The notes under the pieces were generated by a model. It saw only the letters and a program-made list of their open reading frames with translations. It was not told where the DNA came from and ran no database searches. DNA of 64,000 nucleotides from CAJWKT01 sp964465375 (GTDB lineage Bacteria > Pseudomonadota > Gammaproteobacteria > Steroidobacterales > Rariloculaceae). Positions 35,818 through 45,120 of this stretch are shown piece after piece. The stretch is from assembly GCA_964465375.1 (NCBI GenBank), contig CAYXIJ010000011.1, forward strand, positions 1 through 64,000, in the 5' to 3' direction. Position 1 is the stretch's first letter; every line of letters starts with the position of its first letter. Made by a program: the position numbers and the translations under genes.

Positions 35818-36237
35818 TTATTTTATATTAGGTTTATCTATCTTATTTATTGACTTAAATACATACATATCAATTAGTAAAAACGACAGTAGAGCAGCGA
35901 AGGCTAAAGCAACAATATTAGCTAATAGGGGATCCATCTGTAGAAACTCAACCAAACAAAAAAGTAAGGCCTGACAGAAAAATAAAGCTGCTATCTGAGC
36001 TGCAGAATACGGAAATATATATGATTTACCAACAACAGTTTTTTTAGAAAAAGTCCAATTTTTGTTGAGGCTATAACCCAACAAGAGTCCAATTATATAC
36101 CCAATTGTTGATGACAAAATGTAATGAAACTGAAGTAGCCTGTATATCACAACAAAACAGCCATAATTGACGAGCGTAGATACTAAACCCACTACAGCAA
36201 ACCCAATTCCTCTTCTTAATAAACTATTGATTTTCAT
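35818..36237 (-). CDS. GtrA-family membrane protein
   Basis: About 139 aa with four hydrophobic helices and the GtrA start RRGIGFAVVGLVSTLVNYG. GtrA proteins are thought to flip polyprenyl-phosphate sugars across the inner membrane. Start taken at the ATG at 36237, which gives the family N-terminus; ATG 36252 and TTG 36261 are also in frame. It heads a run through methyltransferase, oxidase, aminotransferase and GT2 genes. The 200-nt space upstream contains a TACCAT/ATGGTA inverted repeat (36370-36386) without a T-run. Confidence 0.8.
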   Translation of the reverse strand: MKINSLLRRGIGFAVVGLVSTLVNYGCFVVIYRLLQFHYILSSTIGYIIGLLLGYSLNKNWTFSKKTVVGKSYIFPYSAAQIAALFFCQALLFCLVEFLQMDPLLANIVALAFAALLSFLLIDMYVFKSINKIDKPNIK

Positions 36238-36448
36238 AATATTAATCATCATCAACTGCAATCAAAGATCTTTTTAAAGATCCTTATCTATATATTACAA
36301 CGAAGGGAAACTAATATCTGACCAGTTCTGAGCAAAGATTAAAATGGGGGAAGTGCACTAACTTTTGCGTACCATCATTAATGGTATTAAGCGGAAAATT
36401 TGGCTGGAAAAGTATAACCTAAAACTTAAATACACGAGAGATATGTCC

Positions 36449-38098
36449 TCAGGAACTATTTCTATTTTCCCATCTTTTTAAATAAGACCTTTTTAATAGA
36501 GGTAAAGACTCAGATTCAATATACCGATCATTTTCAAGGCGATATTTGTGAGAATTCCATTTGTGAAAGCAAGACTGCCAATATTCGTATGTCATTAAGT
36601 CATCTGGCGTTCCCCAGCAAATATAATTCTCAATTTCAAAAATTTTGCACACTTTCCCAATTTGGATCGCATCGTTTATTGCCATATCGATGTAATATTC
36701 TCCGTTTACCTTCGCTTCTCTATGCTTCATATGATTGATAGAATCTATAAAATCATCCAAAGATTTGAAAGTGAATGCTCCAACTATAATCGGGTCATTA
36801 CTTGGATCCGAAAGCTGCTTCTTAACGGAAACTTTTTTAATATACCCATCCGTATCAACATCAATCCATCCATAATTCTCAGGAAACCTTATTGCACCCG
36901 GGTAACCTCTGGCTGCCCAAACAATGACATCAATAGAATCATCAGCCATTATTTCATCAAACAATTTTTCATCATACTGCATACCATTATCACAAGCCCC
37001 TATTGTAACCTTCGAGCCTCTGGCAAGATCTTTGGATCCTTCAATGCACGTAGTTGCTTGACCATCTGTCAGTGATTCAAGAATGGAAAAATGAGGATTT
37101 TCAGAAAATTCAGAAAGTTTACCTATTAGCTTGCTCAAATCGGGCAAATCTTCTCTCAAAATAAAAGTTTGTGACTCCGTTTTAGGTAAATCTCGGATAG
37201 CTTGGATAGCCATTGGCCTCCCTCCAACAGAGATTAAGGGTTTGGGCGTTGAATAGCCCTGCTCTGCAAACCTTCTGCCCTCTCCTACCATAGGAACCAG
37301 TAGATTACCCTTATGAAACGGAACTTTTTTGTCTTCTATGACTCTATTAAATACATTGGACCAATACCGATAATCATGTAGATCCTGCGGGGTCCCCCAT
37401 TGCATAAAATAATTTAATTCGTAAACAAGAATATTCAGCCCATCTTCAATCATTGGCTTATAAGGCATGCTGACATAATATTCTTCACCAACCATCAATT
37501 TTTCTTCGATACACCTTTCAAAATATTCCTTCATCATTGTCGCTGACTTAAAATAATAAGTTCCAGATGATGCAAACTCATTATTTGGATTGCTGGTAAA
37601 GGGTTTTTTTTCTTGTATATCTAAAATTTTTGAATCATTCTCTTTTATATAAGCATAGTTGTTATTCCATAGCGTATGGGGGTGAAAACCCCTATAGCTC
37701 GGTATTGCTCCGTCACACTTATTATTAGCAACAAACTTCTTAAAATGACTGAAATCCCAATAGCAGGTAAAATCACAATAATTAACAATGGTTGGTTCAT
37801 CCAGATTAACTTTTTTTAAGCCCTGTAATACAGCGTAGACTGGGCCCAATTTATGTTCCGATATACCTAGTACTGTCCCAGATGGACATACAGCATTAAG
37901 TGTATCCTCCATCTTAAATTCCGGTTTTATAAGGTGGTTTTCATTGCAAATAAAAAAAACTTCTTTTTCTCCGGGAAACATTTCAACTACATGTTGGATA
38001 ATAGGCTTGCCATCAACCTCTATCAAAGACTTTGGAATAACATAACCCGCTGCACGAAATCGCTCTCCGAATCCAGACATGGGTATAATGATTTGCAT
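36449..38098 (-). CDS. tandem sugar nucleotidyltransferase (two domains)
   Basis: 549 aa from the ATG at 38098; an upstream GTG (38137) adds 13 residues without family likeness. The protein is an internal duplication. Module 1 starts MQIIIPMSGFGERF with PKSLIEVDGKPI and ends near WGTPQDLHDYRYW (234-246). Module 2 starts NLLVPMVGEGRRF (265-277) with PKPLISVGGRP and ends with WGTPDDLMTYEYW. Both keep the NTP loop, so both may be active on different sugar phosphates, or one may be regulatory. No acyltransferase repeats are present. Product unknown. Confidence 0.82.
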   Translation of the reverse strand: MQIIIPMSGFGERFRAAGYVIPKSLIEVDGKPIIQHVVEMFPGEKEVFFICNENHLIKPEFKMEDTLNAVCPSGTVLGISEHKLGPVYAVLQGLKKVNLDEPTIVNYCDFTCYWDFSHFKKFVANNKCDGAIPSYRGFHPHTLWNNNYAYIKENDSKILDIQEKKPFTSNPNNEFASSGTYYFKSATMMKEYFERCIEEKLMVGEEYYVSMPYKPMIEDGLNILVYELNYFMQWGTPQDLHDYRYWSNVFNRVIEDKKVPFHKGNLLVPMVGEGRRFAEQGYSTPKPLISVGGRPMAIQAIRDLPKTESQTFILREDLPDLSKLIGKLSEFSENPHFSILESLTDGQATTCIEGSKDLARGSKVTIGACDNGMQYDEKLFDEIMADDSIDVIVWAARGYPGAIRFPENYGWIDVDTDGYIKKVSVKKQLSDPSNDPIIVGAFTFKSLDDFIDSINHMKHREAKVNGEYYIDMAINDAIQIGKVCKIFEIENYICWGTPDDLMTYEYWQSCFHKWNSHKYRLENDRYIESESLPLLKRSYLKRWENRNSS

Positions 38099-38310
38099 GA
38101 TCTTGCTGTTTTTAAAACCTAATAAATTAGAATGCACCTATAAAGGTGATACGAAAATTTCAATTTCTTTACAACTATAAAAACAATATTTTTTCAGAGA
38201 AATCACTTAATGGAGAGTTAATTCACATGCTATTTTGACTTACAAATAGTGTAGATGTAAAAAAATAATTAAATAATAGCTGCAATTTTTTCTTCTTATC
38301 TTTTCGCACT

Positions 38311-39006
38311 TCACCTATGAATTATTCCTCGGCCAACCGCATACTTTGAATGACGCCCAGATGATAATTTTTCAAATAACGGCTCTGATGTACTGGATAT
38401 TAGGTCATAAACCTCGGGCTCAAATTTTATTTCTACGATGCCATATTCCATGGGATACGAAGCCTGGTTGAATTCAGAATTTAAGGCCAACCACCCGTCC
38501 ATCGGATCCCAAAATTTAAGATCGCTATCGACGGTACACCTTAGGTCTATTGACCTACTTTGATAGTATTCCCTGTCATAACAAACTCCCAGTGATGCTA
38601 CCGAACAGGGAGTTAGAAAAGGCTTGAGATGGTTGGGAGAACTTTCAATCAGATAATTAATTAGATTGATACTTGAACCCCTGAGGATATCATTTGGTAG
38701 GTCTATTTTATGAACTATTTTTTCCCCTACGAAATTTTTTCTTAGCTTAACCTCTAGCCTAAAACTAATATTTTTATTGCAATATGACTTTCCCTCCTCT
38801 GTGTACCACCTAAGCCGTACCTTACTACGATTAGAGACACCATCTAAGTTATTCCTATAATCTTCAAAGCTAATGGTATCCAGGTAAAGGCTATTGACTC
38901 TTCTTCTTGGAAAAGCATTATCGAAAATGAACGAGGAGCGGCGTATAGACTCTCTAATTTCATCTAAGAATTCAATGCTAAAAGTATATTTTTTTTCGTA
39001 CCTCAC
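38311..39006 (-). CDS. VTC-domain (polyphosphate polymerase-like) protein
   Basis: 231 aa. VTC/CYTH-type tunnel motifs: YEKKYTF (3-9), NSLYLDT, KVRLRWY (Arg-x-Arg), FRLEVKLR, GIVEIKFEP (Glu-x-Lys) and SKYAVGR near the end. In yeast Vtc4 this domain polymerises phosphate from ATP; bacterial relatives with these residues may do so or bind polyphosphate. Start is GTG at 39006, overlapping the CotH gene stop. It forms a compact set with CotH and DUF4956 genes. Confidence 0.85.
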   Translation of the reverse strand: MRYEKKYTFSIEFLDEIRESIRRSSFIFDNAFPRRRVNSLYLDTISFEDYRNNLDGVSNRSKVRLRWYTEEGKSYCNKNISFRLEVKLRKNFVGEKIVHKIDLPNDILRGSSINLINYLIESSPNHLKPFLTPCSVASLGVCYDREYYQSRSIDLRCTVDSDLKFWDPMDGWLALNSEFNQASYPMEYGIVEIKFEPEVYDLISSTSEPLFEKLSSGRHSKYAVGRGIIHR

Positions 39007-41726
39007 TCAATNNNNNNNNNNAAAGATCCATAGAGAGAATCGACATCAATTCTTTGGGGCTCTATCTCTACTTCATCAATTCTCATACTAGAGCCATGCT
39101 GATTTAAATACTGGGGTTGAGATGAGTCTATATTTTCTATGACGACAGTAGCGCCTTTGTAGTGTGATTTTTTATTGTAGGCCATAACATCAGATAAAAA
39201 GATATCAGATAATTTAACGTTTTTTGCCTTTAGAGAAGATGAGTCTTTCACGGCTATCCCGACTAGTGCATTTGAAATTTCTATTCCATTAACTTCTACA
39301 TCTGCAGATTCACCAACTGATAGTCCCTTATCTGTTGGGTTCAATATTTTTACGTTTGATATCGTTACAGACGCGTGGCTCATATCGATAGCATCTGCCC
39401 CAGTATTAGAGCCAATGTTGGAAAATACAGAATTTCTAATATCCAACTCCCCAAAGTCTACATCTAAACCATCAGAAGGCGTGTCAGTTATCGTCACCCT
39501 TTCGAGAACACCTCGGCCATTGACCAAATTTAATGCATCCTCACTGAAATTATCAGAAAACACTGAATCTGATATGTACACCCTGCCCTCAACGATAGTA
39601 AATGATCCAACATAATCATACCCAGCTAGCCCCTGACCGGTAGCACCCCTCATAGCAAGCCAGTTAATTGTTACATCACTGTGATCGGCTAATACTAAGA
39701 TACCAGGCCACGGCTCTTCATTGGCCCCTGAAAATACGACTGGATAATCAGCTGTTCCTGATACCCTCATTTCACCGTTAACCACTAGCGATGCATTTGA
39801 TTGAAACGATAGTGAGGAGCCCTCGCCTACGATAAAGGAATAGTTCTCCGGAAGAACAAGAGCTTCTTCAATCTCTACCGCCCGATGGCTGTCTACAATG
39901 ATGGACTGATTTTCGCGGTCAACATAAAAATATTTATTTATCGTATCAATAGATGAGGAAAACATAGAATTAATGGCTTGATCCGGATAAGTAAAATAAA
40001 TATTTGATGTATCTAGTATATTTCCATTTTCATTGTCCTCATATTGAAAATTAACATTCTTAATCTCCGCAAGTGGATTAAGAGTTGTTAGTAAACTAGA
40101 GATGTCATAAATAAAATTTTCTCCATAAGAATCAGTCACAAATTCATTCAGATCCAATATGTGAATACTTTGGTCCTGCTCAATCGTTATTCTGGGATTT
40201 TTTAAGGGATAAATGCCAATATTCTCAGCTATAAATTTTAAGTCACCCCCCTCTCTCATCAAAGAAAAGCTTATCTTTTTTGCACTGCCAGCCTGGGTAG
40301 CATCGCTTGGCTCGCTTTCATTTTCATCTTTTCCCTCGAAAGCCTCCAACCAAACAAATATTTTATCGATATGATCAGTTGATATTTCGAATTTCGCCAA
40401 AAAGGGCGCATCCCAACTCAGGGATTCTCTTAAGGATGCCTCCCTTTCTTTAGCCCTCTGAATGAAATCATGCGCCTCTGGACTATCTCTCCACCATTTA
40501 AGCTCCTCGGTGAGGAGCTCTCTAAAAAATGAATTCTCTACGAGCTTATAAACGAACTCTTCTGGGGTAGGCAAGAACCCCAGATGCCTTAAGGAACTTT
40601 TTTGGCCGCAGCCGTTATCAAAACTAATGGGTTCCATTTTTTTCTTAAGGGGGTGAAGATAAAAAACAAGATTTGAACCATTGCCATGAAAACAACGATA
40701 CACAAAGGTTACCGCGAGATAGCGCGCCCAGGCCTTAAGGTCGACATGCCTAAGAGCGTCAGAGCGATTATTGAGAAAATGATCTGTAACCCCTACATCT
40801 TTACCAAAATAATAGTTTAAATTTGAAATAGCCCGCTCAAGATTTTTGTCGTTATTCCAAAACATTTTGTCGTCATAAATTTTTAGCCCACTTGATACAA
40901 AACTATCGTACCGAAGAATTGGCCCATAAGGTCTTGAGGCATATTCTGTCATTGGTTCAGATAAATGCTCCTCTATAAACATGGGGCCAATGTCGCTTCC
41001 ATTAATAATGGTATTTGCAAACAGATGTCTCGGAGCAATAATATCCCTGAACGTCATAGCTTCATGGATGAGAGCTTCTGTATGAAAATCTCGTGTATGC
41101 GGCCCCTGATGATTAAACTTTGTCATGCCCAGAAATGCACCACCATTTCGTACATTCACTCTGAAAGACCATTTTTTTGTTGCTACATGATCCAGCATGT
41201 CTCCCTTCAATCGAATCCTTGTTTCTGCTGCATCCTCGCCTAAAGTTAAACTCCCTTTAGCCCATGAAAGATTGTCAGTTACTATCAAACCAAAAGGGAT
41301 GGTGCTATAAGGATCAGATTCATCCATATAATCATTGTAATACTGAGAATTTAAAGCATTCAGCCTATCGGTCCTTAATTTCTCATACTCTTTAAATTTT
41401 AAGTCTATACGCAGTTGAGGAAATTTATTGTAGGGAAGAGCATACGATGGGAAATTAGCAAAAAAGCTCCCGGTAAGGTGTCCGATATTGGTTTCCCTAT
41501 CCGCCCCCGCTATCCCAAATGACTTTACATAGGTTCTCAATACCGCCTTATCAGGACGACCTAAATATTGTCCAATCTTCGCTTGAGCCTCGTTGCCGAA
41601 TCCAGACTTAAGAACCAACCGAGGAGCTATCGCTAAAAAAGAGATCAAGATAGAAACAAAGAAAACGATTCTAAATTTTTTGCGTTTTGATGAACGAAAG
41701 ACTTTTTTATGATATCTGATAATCAC
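39003..41726 (-). CDS. CotH-family protein with C-terminal beta-helix (touches an assembly gap)
   Basis: About 907 aa. Residues 18-40 are a membrane anchor after a very basic start, so most of the protein is probably periplasmic. Residues 60-470 are CotH-like, with the catalytic region FHGNGSNLVFYLHP and PISFDNGCGQ in place of the usual Asp-rich site. Residues about 600-880 look like a right-handed beta-helix (repeated short strands such as VTISNVKILN and VEVNGIEISN). CotH proteins of spore coats are protein kinases. Start GTG. The last codons fall on the 10-N gap, so the C-terminus and reading frame there are uncertain. Confidence 0.8.
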   Translation of the reverse strand: MIIRYHKKVFRSSKRKKFRIVFFVSILISFLAIAPRLVLKSGFGNEAQAKIGQYLGRPDKAVLRTYVKSFGIAGADRETNIGHLTGSFFANFPSYALPYNKFPQLRIDLKFKEYEKLRTDRLNALNSQYYNDYMDESDPYSTIPFGLIVTDNLSWAKGSLTLGEDAAETRIRLKGDMLDHVATKKWSFRVNVRNGGAFLGMTKFNHQGPHTRDFHTEALIHEAMTFRDIIAPRHLFANTIINGSDIGPMFIEEHLSEPMTEYASRPYGPILRYDSFVSSGLKIYDDKMFWNNDKNLERAISNLNYYFGKDVGVTDHFLNNRSDALRHVDLKAWARYLAVTFVYRCFHGNGSNLVFYLHPLKKKMEPISFDNGCGQKSSLRHLGFLPTPEEFVYKLVENSFFRELLTEELKWWRDSPEAHDFIQRAKEREASLRESLSWDAPFLAKFEISTDHIDKIFVWLEAFEGKDENESEPSDATQAGSAKKISFSLMREGGDLKFIAENIGIYPLKNPRITIEQDQSIHILDLNEFVTDSYGENFIYDISSLLTTLNPLAEIKNVNFQYEDNENGNILDTSNIYFTYPDQAINSMFSSSIDTINKYFYVDRENQSIIVDSHRAVEIEEALVLPENYSFIVGEGSSLSFQSNASLVVNGEMRVSGTADYPVVFSGANEEPWPGILVLADHSDVTINWLAMRGATGQGLAGYDYVGSFTIVEGRVYISDSVFSDNFSEDALNLVNGRGVLERVTITDTPSDGLDVDFGELDIRNSVFSNIGSNTGADAIDMSHASVTISNVKILNPTDKGLSVGESADVEVNGIEISNALVGIAVKDSSSLKAKNVKLSDIFLSDVMAYNKKSHYKGATVVIENIDSSQPQYLNQHGSSMRIDEVEIEPQRIDVDSLYGSXXXXIE
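39012..39021. other. assembly gap (10 N)
   Basis: Ten N bases at the 3' end of the CotH gene, just before the VTC gene start. The real spacing and CotH stop codon cannot be read; the overlap reported for the two genes depends on the gap length being right. Confidence 0.9.
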
Positions 41727-41747
41727 TGAAAATTAAGGATAAACTCT

Positions 41748-42437
41748 TTAGAAAGGAACCAGTCTCTGGCCATCCACTATCGAAAAATTAGCATCACTAA
41801 AGTATTCTTCTAAGCCAAGCTTGAGCTGATTCAGTTCCTCATTAGACTGAATCCTAACCGCAAGATTGATACGCTCTTCATCATCACTGCAATCCAGCCT
41901 ACGAACATCAAGATCTACTTGCAATTTTTGCCCTAATTCTTCAATTCTTTCCATAGATTTTTTTTCTGATCCATTAGTTATTTTGGAAGTTAAATAAACA
42001 AAAAACACAGACTCATTAGAAATGCGTCTCTTTTTTGAAAAAAAAGTAAGAACAATCAGTAACGTCGCAATTGAAATCAGAGTAATGAAAACCTGCCCTG
42101 CTCCTGTTCCCAGCCCTATAGCAATAACCCCAAATATATAAGCAAGCTCAAAGGGCTCTTTTATGGGAGTTCTGAATCTCACTATGGATAAAGCACCTAC
42201 CAGACCTAATGACAGCGCCAAGGAACTTTTCACTACAGTTATAACTAAAGTGGTAATCAAGGCAATGGAAACCAAAGTCTTGGACATACCCTGAGATCGA
42301 GACACAAAGGGAAAGTATCTTTCATAATGCCATGCAACCAATAGGCCCAGCCCCAATGAAACTGCTAGCATGATGAGAAATTGTACAACGCTCGTTGCCC
42401 CATCCAAGGCATAAGCATCCAGATTAAAATTACCCAT
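41748..42437 (-). CDS. DUF4956 membrane protein
   Basis: 229 aa with about four hydrophobic helices in residues 17-130, including the family segment LSIVRFRTPIKEPFELAYIFGVIAIGLGTGAG, then a soluble domain (140-229) that looks like a small ferredoxin-type alpha/beta fold. AGGGG lies 8 nt before the ATG. Genes of this family are often found beside VTC and CotH genes, as here. Function unknown; a role in supplying phosphate or in transporting polymer for the VTC protein is a guess. Confidence 0.83.
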   Translation of the reverse strand: MGNFNLDAYALDGATSVVQFLIMLAVSLGLGLLVAWHYERYFPFVSRSQGMSKTLVSIALITTLVITVVKSSLALSLGLVGALSIVRFRTPIKEPFELAYIFGVIAIGLGTGAGQVFITLISIATLLIVLTFFSKKRRISNESVFFVYLTSKITNGSEKKSMERIEELGQKLQVDLDVRRLDCSDDEERINLAVRIQSNEELNQLKLGLEEYFSDANFSIVDGQRLVPF

Positions 42438-42548
42438 TTTTGCCCCTTTCCAAACAGCGCCAGATTATAAACTAGAATGAAAGTTGCATAAAGACAACAA
42501 TCGAAATCAACAATGGGAGGCTTGACGAAAATTCAATAAAAAAAATTA

Positions 42549-43577
42549 TTAATTAACTTCTTTTTTTTCAATCGACTGTCTGTATTTTTCTGCATCCCAA
42601 CCAGAAAGATCTAATTCATCCTGCACACTTAGGTAATGCAGTTTTTCTTTAGGTTTAGTTCTAAGTAAAACATTTGCAAGACAATGGAGCATTCCGATCA
42701 TATTTTCACTGGATGTTTTATGAACCATAACCCCAATGTCTTTTACGATAACAATTTTGTGCTGTACGTAACCAGAAGAAAGCAATCTTTTTACTTCTTT
42801 TAAATTCATCACTAACATTGGACCTGGTCCAATAAAAACGACGTGATCGGGATAAAGAGAACGATGGGAAATGATCTTAATTATTTCCCTATCAAGAGCC
42901 AGTGAATGTATTAGTTCATATCTCGGAAGTACATATTCCGTCTGTTGAATTAAATCGTGTGCTTTTTTAGATTCGAATTTATTTTCTATGGCTCTCACAG
43001 ATCTATGCAATCTTTTTTCAACGTCGTTAATTTTATTTTTTAGCTCGTCAATATCATCACTTGCAATCACAATTCCATGATTCGCAAGTATAATTACATC
43101 AGCCCCGGTCTCGGCTACCTCTCTAACCCCTTGAGTGAGCGGTAATCCAGGTCTTGCATAATCCACAATAGCCCAACTAAGGCCCTGTAATCTTTCCTCA
43201 AGCTCTAAAAGATATGATTGGGCAATAGTATTTGCAATAACATTTACTGAATGAGTGTGTGCGACGTATTTCTGCGGCATTACAGCATGTAGAGTTGTTT
43301 CTATAGATGGACGAAGCTCTCTGGCGTCACTCGTATGCACGACTGCCTCAGACACTGGGTCGTCGATCCTTTTATCTACTCCATCTATTACTTTTCTATA
43401 ATTGACGGGTACAAAAATATTCTTTTGAGTTGCATCGGATAGCCAATAACCGGATGCCTTTACCCATAATTCATCATTTATTTTTACAGAAGTATTACCA
43501 CCGGCCCCCTGAATTAAATTTAAGTCTCTACCAATATCTTTAGATAAATTTGATAGCTTTCTTAAATCCTCGTGCAT
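42549..43577 (-). CDS. class II aldolase/adducin-family protein
   Basis: 342 aa, zinc-dependent FucA/RhaD-like fold: IQGAGGNTSVK (22-32) phosphate loop, PSIETTLHAVMP with catalytic Glu, YVAHTHS with the His-x-His zinc pair, and ILANHG with the third His. The C-terminal 110 residues extend beyond the usual 215-aa fold. The ATG follows directly on the Wzy-like gene stop, so translation is coupled. Plausible roles are retro-aldol cleavage of a sugar phosphate or epimerisation (as in AraD). This fold is also the one used as Ald2 in the known dihydroxyacetone-phosphate shunt. Confidence 0.8.
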   Translation of the reverse strand: MHEDLRKLSNLSKDIGRDLNLIQGAGGNTSVKINDELWVKASGYWLSDATQKNIFVPVNYRKVIDGVDKRIDDPVSEAVVHTSDARELRPSIETTLHAVMPQKYVAHTHSVNVIANTIAQSYLLELEERLQGLSWAIVDYARPGLPLTQGVREVAETGADVIILANHGIVIASDDIDELKNKINDVEKRLHRSVRAIENKFESKKAHDLIQQTEYVLPRYELIHSLALDREIIKIISHRSLYPDHVVFIGPGPMLVMNLKEVKRLLSSGYVQHKIVIVKDIGVMVHKTSSENMIGMLHCLANVLLRTKPKEKLHYLSVQDELDLSGWDAEKYRQSIEKKEVN

Positions 43578-45053
43578 TCAACTAATCTTCTCTAGTCCAT
43601 ACGCAGGAAGCTGAAATTTCCCTTTATTCTTCTTTCTTTCGGTTAATAGATTTTTTATTATCCTAATGCATATATCAATAAGTATAACTTTTATAGCCAC
43701 GCCGAAAGCTAATACAAAATCAGATTCCAAGTGTATTATTGCCCTGATAATTGAATATGCCATAGCAAAAGTCCAAGCATCGGGTGTTATGGTCCAGTAA
43801 TACCTTTCCAGAAGAAATAAACCGATAGCAACTAAAAAAGAACCAATAATAATCCCAATAACCCCAAAACTTAGATACATCTGTGGAAGCCAAGGGAGAT
43901 TGTATGAAGTAAATCTATCGCCCCTGCCTAGCCACCCTGCTTGCACTGCCCATTCATTACCAAAGTTGTCTTGAGGTTTGTCTCTCCAAAAAATCCTTGG
44001 GATCAATACATATGAAACATTTTCATAGCCCTTCCAGCCTATGTAATCATCTTCATTTGCTACCCCTATATTGTCGACCATTGAGGCTAATAAGAGATTG
44101 TAATCAATCCTCTTGGTAGCTATATCGATGAGAGTTATATAGGTATCGTCCCTGATTACCTCAAGTCCAGTCTCGACACTCTCAGCAAATTCAAAACCCC
44201 CGTAGTCTTGCATGGACCTTATGGCCCCTTTCATTGGCTGGTAAATAACAAAGGCCATAAAAAGCAAGGCGACTTGCGAGACAGGAATACGTCCTTTTTG
44301 TATAGAGATGAGGATCAGGATCAGGCCTACTTCTGCATAGGGACCCATCTGGGACCAGCTCAACAATGAACCCCTAATAATCAGACAACCAAGTATCGCC
44401 AATATTTTGGTAACCCATCCCCCATAATTTAGGTAAAAAACAAAATAAAAAAGATACATGTATGTAAAAAAACTAACTATCGCGAAGGTAATACCATCCC
44501 CTAGAACTGAGAAGGGTGGAATACCCGCAACCCTGAAAAATTCAACAGCTGTAAAAAATATACACAACACAACCACAGATCTGTATGTCGTTATGCTCTC
44601 TTTTGGTTTTTTCTTTCGATCCTCTTCCGCCTTAGGATTTTTAAAGAAAAACTGCAGAATTACAAAGCCGGAAAAAACAATTAGAAGATGCAATATCACT
44701 AGCATTTTTGCAGTATTCTCAGCACCTTCGCTAACCTGATATCGATTGAAAGAATTTGAAAAATTTTGCATTATCAGAATTCCAGTTTCGTGCGAAATGA
44801 AACCAGAGAATCCATAACCTACCAGATGAAAAAATCCATAAAAGAAAACACCCATGACAACTACATCACGATTTTTTTTTCTCCTCCAGATAAAAAACGG
44901 AATGGTTGACACCAAAATCAGAAGTGATGAAAGAAACATAGATTCTGTCGTTTTTCCGAATGGATTGAAAATTACTAATAACAAGACCATAGAGAATAAT
45001 GCCAACGCAGCCCTTTTTTCCCCTATTACGCGTTTATCAAAAATAAAATTCAT
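43578..45053 (-). CDS. wzy: Wzy-like O-antigen/polysaccharide polymerase
   Basis: 491 aa, around 12 hydrophobic helices, with a long periplasmic loop (about 285-385) containing YVLIPRIFWRDKP and FTSYNLPWLPQMYLSFG, the pattern of oligosaccharide repeat-unit polymerases. No WaaL ligase signature was noticed. Together with Wzx it defines a Wzx/Wzy-dependent pathway. An A9 run at 44872-44880 (sense strand) is a possible slip site, but such A-runs are common in this AT-rich DNA. The exact family is divergent, so polymerase is a context-supported call. Confidence 0.72.
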   Translation of the reverse strand: MNFIFDKRVIGEKRAALALFSMVLLLVIFNPFGKTTESMFLSSLLILVSTIPFFIWRRKKNRDVVVMGVFFYGFFHLVGYGFSGFISHETGILIMQNFSNSFNRYQVSEGAENTAKMLVILHLLIVFSGFVILQFFFKNPKAEEDRKKKPKESITTYRSVVVLCIFFTAVEFFRVAGIPPFSVLGDGITFAIVSFFTYMYLFYFVFYLNYGGWVTKILAILGCLIIRGSLLSWSQMGPYAEVGLILILISIQKGRIPVSQVALLFMAFVIYQPMKGAIRSMQDYGGFEFAESVETGLEVIRDDTYITLIDIATKRIDYNLLLASMVDNIGVANEDDYIGWKGYENVSYVLIPRIFWRDKPQDNFGNEWAVQAGWLGRGDRFTSYNLPWLPQMYLSFGVIGIIIGSFLVAIGLFLLERYYWTITPDAWTFAMAYSIIRAIIHLESDFVLAFGVAIKVILIDICIRIIKNLLTERKKNKGKFQLPAYGLEKIS

Positions 45054-45120
45054 AATTCCATTTATACTTTCATCTCAATTATGATGATAAATAAAACACA
45101 AAATAAATAAATTGGTAAAT

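Noticed and set aside
36370..36386. TACCAT/ATGGTA inverted repeat upstream of gtrA
   Set aside because: Could be an operator, but with a single copy and no regulator gene in the window there is no support.
44872..44880. A9 run in the wzy-like gene as a phase-variation site
   Set aside because: Runs of 8-9 A or T are frequent in this AT-rich DNA, so this one is not distinctive, unlike the G9 tract at 54058.
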